Notes under the pieces: generated by a model
What the model was told of the DNA's origin: nothing
Database searches by the model: none
The model's input: only the letters and a program-made list of their open reading frames with translations
Source: JAUILA01 sp964563925
GTDB taxonomy: Bacteria > Bacteroidota > Bacteroidia > Cytophagales > Cyclobacteriaceae
Length of the DNA: 64,000 nucleotides
Direction: 5' to 3'
Assembly (NCBI GenBank): GCA_964563925.1
Contig: CAZLZD010000002.1
Location: 62,001 to 126,000, forward strand
Shown: in pieces, positions 1 to 7,905 of the stretch
Layout: the number at the start of each line of letters is the position of its first letter
How positions within the stretch are numbered: position 1 is the stretch's first letter
Position numbers and translations under genes: made by a program

Positions 1-1
1 C

Positions 2-3000
2 CGCAAAATTATGGGGGAGACGGAGGCGCTGCGTGAGCTGCGGTTTTCCGACCCTGAGGCAATCACCGCTCAGTTTAACAAACTTCGGGAGGCCAGTGAT
101 TCCTATGCCGCTTCCTGCGTACGTTTTCTGCTACGTCCGGAGGCACTGGCACCCTATGAGGAAAGAATTGCTGACTTTTCCAAAAAGATAGACAAGGTAA
201 AGAAGGTCACCGAAGCACAGGAAATAGAGGAAAAGATTAATCAAACCAGCCAGGACCTGGAAATGCTTACCGAGGTGGTGGGTAATCTGAAAATTGAGGA
301 TGCGACCCAGACTACCGAAATTATTGAAAATATATCCGCCCTGTTTGCCGGCATTAACCAGGAACGTGCCCGGCTGAAAAAGAACCGTCAGAACCTCTCG
401 CGTGAAGAAGCCAAGGCGGAGTTTGTCGTGCAGATGAAATTGGCAGACCAGAGTCTGACCAATTACCTGGATCTTAGCGATACCCCGGCAAAATGTGAAG
501 AATTTCTCTCCAAGCTCCTGATTCAGATAGAAGACATGGAAAGCAGGTTCGGAGAATTTGATGAATTCTTCGAACACATTAATGAGAAAAGGGAGATGGT
601 GGTCGATGCCTTTGAAGCACGTAAAAATGTGCTCAATGAAGCCCTGGGAAGGAAAAGGCAGATGCTGTTTCAGTCAGGTACGCGCATCCTGGGAAGTATT
701 CAGAACCGGGTCATGAAAATGGACGATACCGCGGAAATTCAGGCCTACTTTACCACCGATCTGATGATAGAAAAGGTCCGCAATACAATCTCACAGCTCC
801 GCGAGCTTGACGACCCTGTAAAGGCGGATGATCTTTCGGGCCAGCTGAAAGCATTACGGGAAGACGCGTTCCGGCAACTCTATGACCGGCAGGATCTCTA
901 CGGAGAAGGGGATGATATTATCCGGTTCGGTAATTTCAATTTTTCCATAAATTCTCAGCAGCTTGAGCTTTCGATCATACCCAGGAACGACGAATTGTAC
1001 TATTATCTCGGGGGAACCAATTTTTATGAGCGGCTTGAAGATGATTTTCTGGAGAATAAGAAGGAAATGTGGGACCAGATTTATTCCTCGGAGTCTGACC
1101 AGGTTTACCGGGCAGAATTCCTGGCGTACACCATTTTCAGGAAATGGCGAAAGGAAAGTGCGGATGTCCTGGGTGAATATGCGGCTTCCGATGACAAAAC
1201 CATGCTGGAACACATCAGGAAGGATATGGCTACCCGGTTCAATGAAGGCTATGCCAAGGGGATCCATGACCTGGATACCCTCCAGATTCTGCGGGCAGTC
1301 CTGAATTTTTACCTCCAGGGGAAGACCCTTGTGTATCCCTCAAGGATCAGGGCACTGGCGGTACAGTTCTGGTTTTTTTTCCTGGATGAAACCCTGCGTG
1401 AGCAATGGAATGATCGTATCAAAGGACTTGGTCTGATCTTCAGTGTGTTCGGAAATCCCGCCATTTACGAGGAGACCGCCGGCATGCTCGAGCCCCTGAT
1501 GACCGCAGCCTTTGCCAAAAAGGCAAACCCGGAAGAATGCCGGGAGGCTATACAATACCTGCTTGAGGAAATGGCGGAAAACTCGACGTTTGTCGCCTCG
1601 GGCGAATCGGTAAGGCTGGCCGAGTCCTTTGAAAAGACCCTGAAGGAGCGCAAAGCCAGAACAACCTACACCGATTCTGTGAAAAAGGCGGGTAATGAGC
1701 CCGCAGACCGGTTTTCCATGGTGTGTGAATGGCTGCGTGTTTTTATCCCGGCCTCAGACCGTGAATTTCTCCAGGAAACAGCTCTGTACCTGCTGATGAA
1801 GGACGCATTCACCCCTTCAGGTACTTCGGTCAGGGTCACCCTGGAGGGTATGAAAGGAAGTCATCCTGTCCTCACGGAAGACAGTAAAATGGTGTTGAAT
1901 TTTAACAGCTTTTTCGATCGATTGCTCACATATACCAGGTGGCACCAGCCGGCATTCATCGAATTCCAGAACCGTAAGCAAAAGAAGATCAAGTCATTCA
2001 GCGAGGAACTTCGGCTCGACTCCTTCAAGCCGCGTGTTATGAGTGCATTTGTCAGAAACCGGCTTATCAATGATGTCTATCTGCCTCTTATTGGTGCGAA
2101 CCTGGCCAAACAAATCGGGGAAGCGGGGGCCAACCAGCGGACCGACCTGATGGGGTTACTGCTGCTCATTTCGCCGCCCGGATACGGTAAGACCACGCTC
2201 ATGGAATACATTGCCAACCGCCTTGGGCTGATCTTCATGAAAATAAACGGTCCGGCCATCGGTCATGACGTGACCTCGGTCGACCCGGCGGAGGCCAGGA
2301 GTGCTACCGCCAGGCAGGAGCTGGAAAAGCTTAACCTGGCATTTGAAATGGGGGACAATATCATGATCTACCTGGATGATATTCAGCACGTGAGTCCTGA
2401 ATTTCTTCAAAAATTTATATCGCTCTGTGATGCCCAGCGGAAGATCGAAGGTGTCTATAAAGGAAGGACCCGGACGTATGATTTTCGGGGCAAGAAGGTT
2501 TGTGTCGTAATGGCGGGAAACCCCTACACAGAGAGCGGCGATAAGTTTGCCATACCTGATATGCTGGCCAACAGGGCAGATATTTATAACCTCGGAGACA
2601 TTATCGGTAACGCCGACCAGGTATTTAAGATGAGCTACATTGAAAACTGTATAACCAGTAATCAGACGTTGAACAGCCTTTCCGGCAAGGGTAAGGAAGA
2701 TATCTATGCCCTTATTCGTGCGGCTGAGAAGGGGCTCGACACGCCCGACCAGGAACTGGAGGGGAATTATTCTCCCGATGAAATAGCTGATCAGGTCAAA
2801 GTCCTGAAAATGCTGCACCAGGTGAGGGACATCATCATGAAGGTGAATAATGAATATGTGCGTTCTGCGGCTCAGGCCGAAGAATACCGCACCGAACCGC
2901 CATTTAAATTGCAGGGTTCTTACCGGGATATGAACAAGATCGCTGAGAAGATATTTCCTGTAATGAATGAGGAGGAATTGCAGGTCCTGATGATGGACCA

Positions 3001-3238
3001 TTATGAAAATGAAGCCCAGTCACTGACCCAGGGAGCGGAGTTTAACCTGCTGAAATACAAACAACTAACCGGACGTATGACAGAGGAAGACAAGACCCGA
3101 TGGGAATACATTCTGCAGGTATTCATGAAGCAGCAGAAACGGCGGGGATATGGCGATAACGGCACGGGTTTACTGGTGGAGAATATGGAGGATATCAGTG
3201 AAGGAATCCGGGAAATCGGGAAGGCATTGAAAAAATAG
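2..3238 (+). CDS. Large AAA ATPase resembling DNA-repair ATPase (DUF3686-type), 5'-truncated by window edge
   Basis: The reading frame is open to the first base of the window, so the ATG at position 11 is probably internal and the N-terminus lies outside. What is visible is about 1075 residues. The first third is charged and helical, with heptad-rich coiled-coil character. A middle region is rich in aromatic residues. An AAA+ ATPase core follows: Walker A (SPPGYGKTT, about residue 720 counted from the ATG at 11) and Walker B (IYLDDIQ, about residue 785). This layout matches the large Bacteroidota proteins annotated as DNA-repair ATPases (DUF3686); the family assignment comes from memory of the architecture, and the repair role is not proven. 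It is followed by about 100 bases without features and a convergent lipoprotein gene. A MoxR-like or dynein-like AAA role is an alternative. Confidence 0.7.
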   Translation, partial: RKIMGETEALRELRFSDPEAITAQFNKLREASDSYAASCVRFLLRPEALAPYEERIADFSKKIDKVKKVTEAQEIEEKINQTSQDLEMLTEVVGNLKIEDATQTTEIIENISALFAGINQERARLKKNRQNLSREEAKAEFVVQMKLADQSLTNYLDLSDTPAKCEEFLSKLLIQIEDMESRFGEFDEFFEHINEKREMVVDAFEARKNVLNEALGRKRQMLFQSGTRILGSIQNRVMKMDDTAEIQAYFTTDLMIEKVRNTISQLRELDDPVKADDLSGQLKALREDAFRQLYDRQDLYGEGDDIIRFGNFNFSINSQQLELSIIPRNDELYYYLGGTNFYERLEDDFLENKKEMWDQIYSSESDQVYRAEFLAYTIFRKWRKESADVLGEYAASDDKTMLEHIRKDMATRFNEGYAKGIHDLDTLQILRAVLNFYLQGKTLVYPSRIRALAVQFWFFFLDETLREQWNDRIKGLGLIFSVFGNPAIYEETAGMLEPLMTAAFAKKANPEECREAIQYLLEEMAENSTFVASGESVRLAESFEKTLKERKARTTYTDSVKKAGNEPADRFSMVCEWLRVFIPASDREFLQETALYLLMKDAFTPSGTSVRVTLEGMKGSHPVLTEDSKMVLNFNSFFDRLLTYTRWHQPAFIEFQNRKQKKIKSFSEELRLDSFKPRVMSAFVRNRLINDVYLPLIGANLAKQIGEAGANQRTDLMGLLLLISPPGYGKTTLMEYIANRLGLIFMKINGPAIGHDVTSVDPAEARSATARQELEKLNLAFEMGDNIMIYLDDIQHVSPEFLQKFISLCDAQRKIEGVYKGRTRTYDFRGKKVCVVMAGNPYTESGDKFAIPDMLANRADIYNLGDIIGNADQVFKMSYIENCITSNQTLNSLSGKGKEDIYALIRAAEKGLDTPDQELEGNYSPDEIADQVKVLKMLHQVRDIIMKVNNEYVRSAAQAEEYRTEPPFKLQGSYRDMNKIAEKIFPVMNEEELQVLMMDHYENEAQSLTQGAEFNLLKYKQLTGRMTEEDKTRWEYILQVFMKQQKRRGYGDNGTGLLVENMEDISEGIREIGKALKK

Positions 3239-3335
3239 CGACCCCGGTTGACTGAACCTCCTTTACCTGTTCACCTTCACCTGATAAAATTCAGCCGAAG
3301 TACCTCATGTTTCTATGCTCTTGCCGGGCGAAATT

Positions 3336-4073
3336 CTATTCTACGCAGTTATTTGCTACAAGATCTTCCAGCGTCGGGTTGTAGCTGTTGAACCTTGCGA
3401 TAAATGAAATGGTACCACTGTTGGCCTGTACAAATTCCGTCAGCGCACAAAAATCAGTTAATGAATCATTTGAATCAATCCTGATATCTTCCGAGGAAAT
3501 CAGATTTCCAAGTCCGTCGATATTCGTTAAATAGATGTTGTTGTTGATCAGCAACTGAGGGACTTCCTCCAGGCTGCTCAGTCCTTCGATGCTGATCAGG
3601 GATTTATTATCAAATACAAATAATTGCGTACCAATGCGTTGCAGGTTTGATAAAGCGTCCAAGCCAGCCAATGCATCATTATTTACAATCCGCATTGTAT
3701 TCGCCACACTGGTCAGATTGGTGAAGCCTTCCAGTGAGATCAGCGCCGGATTATCCTCGATTTCCAGAAAGTCCAGTGCGGTGATATTCTCCAGTCCGGC
3801 TAACGACTTCAGTCCGTTGTTTTTACGGATTATAATTCCCCCGTTTACCTTTTCCAGGTTTTGCAGTAATTCCAGATTTTCGATGTCATAGGTGTAGTCA
3901 ATGATCAGGTTACCATCAATCGTTTTATAGGATTGTATATCAGGATTTTGCAGGTCATTTAGCGATTGAATATCCAGGTTTCCTTCCAGGCGGGTGACTA
4001 TTTCCGCTGCGTCATCGTCGCTGGAACAGGATGCAAGGAGTACGAAGAAAAGAAAAAGACAAGGTCTGATCAT
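3336..4073 (-). CDS. Leucine-rich-repeat-like (receptor L domain-like) lipoprotein
   Basis: A 245-residue protein with a lipoprotein signal peptide: a hydrophobic stretch ending LLASC with the lipidated Cys at residue 16, followed by SSDDD. The mature part is made of irregular repeats of about 23-24 residues with a pattern such as LxxLxxIxxLxIxxNxxLxSLxGL. This predicts a solenoid similar to receptor L domains or bacterial LRR proteins. Such proteins are surface lipoproteins in Bacteroidota and the partner is unknown. The gene is more AT-rich by eye than its neighbours, which may mean a different origin. It is divergent from the threonine aldolase gene, and no operon partner is visible. Confidence 0.75.
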   Translation of the reverse strand: MIRPCLFLFFVLLASCSSDDDAAEIVTRLEGNLDIQSLNDLQNPDIQSYKTIDGNLIIDYTYDIENLELLQNLEKVNGGIIIRKNNGLKSLAGLENITALDFLEIEDNPALISLEGFTNLTSVANTMRIVNNDALAGLDALSNLQRIGTQLFVFDNKSLISIEGLSSLEEVPQLLINNNIYLTNIDGLGNLISSEDIRIDSNDSLTDFCALTEFVQANSGTISFIARFNSYNPTLEDLVANNCVE

Positions 4074-4247
4074 GGTTGGGTTTTTTAAACTGATCCGGGA
4101 AATTAGTGCTTACACTAATACCCGCCAAAAGAACGGGTAAGAATATATTAATTGACTTATAAAAAATAAGCCTGGTCCCGCGGGTACCCTACGCTTAAAA
4201 CCGGAACCATCACAATGGTCTTCCTGATTTTTCATAAATTTCAGGAT

Positions 4248-5270
4248 ATGAAAATTGACCTGCGCAGTGATACCGTGACCCGGCCTACCCCGGGGATGCT
4301 GGATGCGATGATGTCGGCAGTGGTCGGCGATGATGTGTTTGGTGAAGATCCCAGCGTGAACAGCCTGGAGGAGAAATGTGCTGCTCTTTTTAACAAGGAA
4401 GCCGCCCTTTTTTGTCCGTCCGGAACCATGACCAACCAGATCGGGGTAAATATCCTGTCCCGGCCTTACGAAGAAGTGATCTGTTATAAAGGCAGTCATA
4501 TATATCTGTATGAAGGTGGCGGGATAGCAGGCAACAGCGGCTTGTCCTTTAAGCTTCTTGAGGCCGATCGCGGAAGACTGACGCGGGAGGCGGTAGCTGC
4601 GGCTGTCAATCCGGAGGACGTGCATTATCCCCATACTTCCGTAGTGGCCCTGGAGAATACGGTGAATAAGGGAGGGGGATCGTGTTACGACCTGGACGAA
4701 ATCCGGCGCATCAGTACATTTTGCCGAGAGAAGGGGCTGAAGATACACCTCGACGGAGCCCGCTTGTTCAACGCCATTGTAGCTAAAAATCATTCGCCTG
4801 CTGATTACGGTCCGCTTTTCGACACCATTTCGCTTTGCCTTTCGAAAGGGCTGGGAGCGCCCGTCGGATCCGTTCTGATCTCAAGCCGTGAGCTGATCAG
4901 CAAAGCGCGGAGGATGCGCAAAGTATTTGGCGGGGGTATGCGACAGGCCGGGTTTATGGCTGCGGCAGGTAGCTATGCCCTCGACAATCATGTCGAGCGT
5001 CTGCAGGAGGATCACCGCAAGGCCACCACCCTGGCTGCCGTAATGAGCGGATGCCGGTATGTGGAGGAGGTACTGCCGGTCGAAACAAATATTGTGATAT
5101 TCCGGCTGCGCGAGGGCCTTTCAAATGAAGAGGTGCTGAATAAATTCCGGGAGAATAATATTCTGGCGGTAGGCTTTGGCCCCGGTCATATCCGGCTTGT
5201 GACCCACCTGGATATACTGGATGACGCACTCCAGGAGGCTGTGCGCATTCTCCGGACCATGACTTTTTAA
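4248..5270 (+). CDS. ltaE: Low-specificity L-threonine aldolase
   Basis: A PLP-dependent aldolase that splits L-threonine or L-allo-threonine into glycine and acetaldehyde. The start was placed at the ATG at 4248 because the family begins with a strand like MKIDLRSDTVTRPT; the 11 extra residues of the longer frame (ATG at 4215) look untranslated. The PLP-binding lysine is in LSKGLGAPVG (Lys200), and the earlier HLDGARLFNA motif holds the cofactor-contacting Asp. At 340 residues it is the normal size of the family. It converges with a small membrane protein gene whose stop codon overlaps its last bases. Some family members act on other beta-hydroxy amino acids, so substrate range is not fixed by sequence. 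Confidence 0.9.
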   Translation: MKIDLRSDTVTRPTPGMLDAMMSAVVGDDVFGEDPSVNSLEEKCAALFNKEAALFCPSGTMTNQIGVNILSRPYEEVICYKGSHIYLYEGGGIAGNSGLSFKLLEADRGRLTREAVAAAVNPEDVHYPHTSVVALENTVNKGGGSCYDLDEIRRISTFCREKGLKIHLDGARLFNAIVAKNHSPADYGPLFDTISLCLSKGLGAPVGSVLISSRELISKARRMRKVFGGGMRQAGFMAAAGSYALDNHVERLQEDHRKATTLAAVMSGCRYVEEVLPVETNIVIFRLREGLSNEEVLNKFRENNILAVGFGPGHIRLVTHLDILDDALQEAVRILRTMTF

Positions 5271-5449
5271 TAGGACCGGTCCTTGACGTGCACCAGGTAA
5301 TAAATGATCGCAGCCAGCACATTAAAGAGCAGGGCAAAGATCGTCCAGAGGATCTTATTGGTTTCGCTCAGGTTGTGATTTCGGTTCCATACGTCGTAGA
5401 TAAGCCATACCGCGCAGGCTATCCCGATTAACCAGAGAAGTTTAGACAT
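5267..5449 (-). CDS. Small two-helix membrane protein, PLDc_N-like
   Basis: A 60-residue protein with two predicted transmembrane helices (about residues 3-19 and 34-52), a hydrophilic turn between them (NRNHNLSETNK) and a short basic tail. This resembles the small phospholipase-D-nuclease N-terminal (PLDc_N) membrane domain, which often occurs as a stand-alone protein in Bacteroidota. The start codon overlaps the end of the upstream EamA transporter gene by 8 bases, so the two are probably translated together. The function is unknown. Confidence 0.7.
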   Translation of the reverse strand: MSKLLWLIGIACAVWLIYDVWNRNHNLSETNKILWTIFALLFNVLAAIIYYLVHVKDRSY

Positions 5450-6332
5450 TTTTTCGTTTTTTACTCACCAGATAAACACCGGTCATAATAACCAGGGCAT
5501 ACAAAACGGTCTGCAGGTCCAGTGTATCCTCTCCCAGGGAGAGTGCCACGATGGTGGCAAATACCGGTTGCAGGTAGATAAAGATACCGACAACGGACGA
5601 ATCTACATAACGGAGGGCCCATACATTGATCAGATAGACCAGGAAGGTGGTGGCAATCACCACGTAGGACAGGCTCAGCCAGGTCAGCGTGGGAAAGGAA
5701 GACCAATCGGCCGACAGCAAATCGGGAATGCCGACCGGGAGCATGAGTATGGTCCCGTACAGAAAAATCCACTTGAGCACGGTGAAATGATGATAACGTG
5801 CCATCAGCGGTTTCACCAGGACCAGGTAGATGGCATACACGGTGCCGTTCATCAGGATGAAGAGGTCTCCGGTAAAAGTGCCGGCTTCCAGGGAAACCTC
5901 CCCCTTGGTAAGCAGCAGGATCACCCCGACGAAGCCGATAAATGTTCCCCCAACCTTTTGAAGGGTGAGCTTCTCCCTGCCCATGACCGCGGCCACGACG
6001 ATGACTGCGATGGGCGTCATGGTCATGATCAGGGAGGCATGAATGGGGGTGGTCAGGCTGAGGCCCTTGAAAAACAGGAACTGGTTAAGTGCGGTGCCAA
6101 ACAGGGCACAGCGGAAAAGCAGCCAGTGATCGGCCCGGGTTACCCGTTCACGCGGACCCAGTGTACCTATCCCCCAGAAGAGTACCGAAGATACACTTAC
6201 ACGGCAGACCACAAAGGCCACCGGGAGCAGGTAAACGGGAACCACGTATTTGGCTATGGTATAGTTCGCCCCGTAAATGAGCGTTACAAAAAGAAGGGCA
6301 CCATAGACAAGGACCATGCGCGGCATGGACAA
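5442..6332 (-). CDS. EamA/DMT-family inner-membrane transporter
   Basis: A 296-residue protein with about ten predicted transmembrane helices in two repeated EamA halves, the normal size for the drug/metabolite transporter superfamily. It ends with KKRKN, a basic tail expected to be cytoplasmic. Family members export amino acids, metabolites or drugs; the substrate cannot be told here. The gene lies head to head with rarA (starts 50 bases apart) and overlaps the downstream small membrane protein gene by 8 bases. Confidence 0.85.
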   Translation of the reverse strand: MSMPRMVLVYGALLFVTLIYGANYTIAKYVVPVYLLPVAFVVCRVSVSSVLFWGIGTLGPRERVTRADHWLLFRCALFGTALNQFLFFKGLSLTTPIHASLIMTMTPIAVIVVAAVMGREKLTLQKVGGTFIGFVGVILLLTKGEVSLEAGTFTGDLFILMNGTVYAIYLVLVKPLMARYHHFTVLKWIFLYGTILMLPVGIPDLLSADWSSFPTLTWLSLSYVVIATTFLVYLINVWALRYVDSSVVGIFIYLQPVFATIVALSLGEDTLDLQTVLYALVIMTGVYLVSKKRKNV

Positions 6333-6337
6333 AGCTA

Positions 6338-6366
6338 TTGATATCGCCCGGAAAATCTTACCTTTG
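6338..6366 (+). promoter_or_regulatory. Predicted Bacteroidota-type promoter of rarA
   Basis: A TTG at 6338-6340 and the box TACCTTTG at 6359-6366 are 18 bases apart and match the TTG / TAnnTTTG promoter pattern of the phylum. The rarA ATG follows 16 bases after the box. This supports the start at 6383 rather than the upstream ATG at 6338, which lies inside the promoter. Confidence 0.65.
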
Positions 6367-6382
6367 GACAGTAAAAACTAAC

Positions 6383-7651
6383 ATGTTCGAATCACCCCGA
6401 CCCCTTGCGGAAAGAATGCGTCCTTCGCGCCTTGAGGACCTGATCGGCCAGGAGCACCTGACCGGGGATACGGGTATTCTGCGCCGGGCAATCCGGGCCG
6501 GCAGCATTCCCTCCATGATCCTGTGGGGACCGCCGGGGGTGGGAAAAACCACCATTGCCAACATTATCGCCAATGAACTTAAGATCCCTTTTTACACCCT
6601 GAGTGCCGTAAGTGCCGGGGTAAAGGATGTGCGTGAGGTGATCCAGAAGGCCCAGCGGCAGCAACATGCGATCCTGTTTATCGATGAGATCCACCGGTTC
6701 AATAAATCGCAGCAGGACGCCCTGCTGGGGGCGGTTGAAAAGGGCATCATTACCCTGATCGGGGCCACTACTGAAAACCCCTCGTTCGAGGTAAATGCCG
6801 CCCTGTTGAGCCGTTGCCAGGTGTATACACTGAAATCCCTGACCAGGGAGGGGCTCCTTTCCCTGATTGACCATGCGCTTACCTCTGACCCCGAGCTTGC
6901 GAAAAAAGAAGTGATTATCGAGGAAGAGGAAGCCCTGCTTACCATTTCCGGGGGTGACGCCCGAAAACTGCTGAACCTTCTTGACCTGGTCGTGCAGCAT
7001 CTTCCCGGAGATACGGTGAAAATTACCAACGACGAGGTTAAACGGATTGCCCAGCAGCGCATCGCGATCTATGATAAAAGCGGCGAACAGCATTATGACA
7101 TCATTTCGGCGTTTATCAAGTCGATCCGGGGCAGTGACCCCAATGCCGGACTGTATTACCTGGCCCGTATGATTGAGGGAGGGGAGGATGTGAAATTCAT
7201 CGCACGCCGCCTGCTGATCCTGGCGTCCGAGGATATCGGGAACGCCAACCCCACGGCCCTGGTCATTGCGACCAGCACCTTTCAGGCCGTGACCATGATC
7301 GGGTACCCGGAAGCTGAAATTATCCTGTCGCAATGCGTGGTGTACCTGGCCTGCTCACCGAAGAGCAATGCCAGCTACCTTGCAATCAAAAAAGCAAGAC
7401 GTACCGTGAAGGAAACCGGGGACCTTCCCGTACCCCTGGCCATCCGGAATGCCCCGACCCAGCTCATGAAGGATTCAGGCTACGGAAAAGGGTACCAGTA
7501 TGCGCATGATTTTCCCGGTAATTTTGTGCCCATGGAATTTATGCCGGAAGACCTTTCGGGGAATAAATTCTACGACCCCGGGAACAACCCCAGGGAGGAA
7601 GAAATGCGCAAGAGAATGGCCCGTTTCTGGCGGGAAAAGTATGGTTACTGA
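6383..7651 (+). CDS. rarA: Replication-associated recombination protein RarA (MgsA/WRNIP1 family AAA+ ATPase)
   Basis: A clamp-loader-like AAA+ ATPase that acts at stalled replication forks. The start at 6383 gives the canonical opening MFESPRPLAERMRP and follows a good promoter box. Walker A (GPPGVGKTT) is at about residues 48-57 and Walker B with sensor (LFIDEIHRFNKSQQDALL) at about 97-114. The C-terminal helical region carries the tetramerisation motifs typical of RarA (GSDPNAGLYYLARM). The protein is 422 residues, the usual size. It is monocistronic, divergent from the EamA gene, with a 254-base gap after it. Confidence 0.95.
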   Translation: MFESPRPLAERMRPSRLEDLIGQEHLTGDTGILRRAIRAGSIPSMILWGPPGVGKTTIANIIANELKIPFYTLSAVSAGVKDVREVIQKAQRQQHAILFIDEIHRFNKSQQDALLGAVEKGIITLIGATTENPSFEVNAALLSRCQVYTLKSLTREGLLSLIDHALTSDPELAKKEVIIEEEEALLTISGGDARKLLNLLDLVVQHLPGDTVKITNDEVKRIAQQRIAIYDKSGEQHYDIISAFIKSIRGSDPNAGLYYLARMIEGGEDVKFIARRLLILASEDIGNANPTALVIATSTFQAVTMIGYPEAEIILSQCVVYLACSPKSNASYLAIKKARRTVKETGDLPVPLAIRNAPTQLMKDSGYGKGYQYAHDFPGNFVPMEFMPEDLSGNKFYDPGNNPREEEMRKRMARFWREKYGY

Positions 7652-7905
7652 TCTGCCTGACTCCCAGTGAATTTAACGACAAAAAAGCATACACTTCGTC
7701 GCTGATTTCTGCAGCTTATCGTCAGATTGACACAACGTGTGGAAGGTCACCGTCATTCGTGGGATTATTCTACAATTCACCGAGCCTATATACGGTTAAA
7801 ATATTTCCTAATAAAATTATACTTGGAATACCACACATTTGCACCAGTTGATTGTGGCATAACCAACCGCAATTATTTTTTTTAACCACTACTAAATACT
7901 AACTA

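Noticed and set aside
2156..3001. 281-codon open frame on the minus strand inside the AAA ATPase gene
   Set aside because: It is a shadow of the strong plus-strand coding frame (Walker motifs intact) and shows no protein-like domain.
5568..6341. 257-codon open frame antisense to the EamA transporter
   Set aside because: The composition (His/Gln/Gly rich, no membrane or domain pattern) is typical of antisense of a hydrophobic gene.
6392..7333. 313-codon open frame antisense to rarA
   Set aside because: rarA is clearly the real gene; the antisense frame has no recognisable features.
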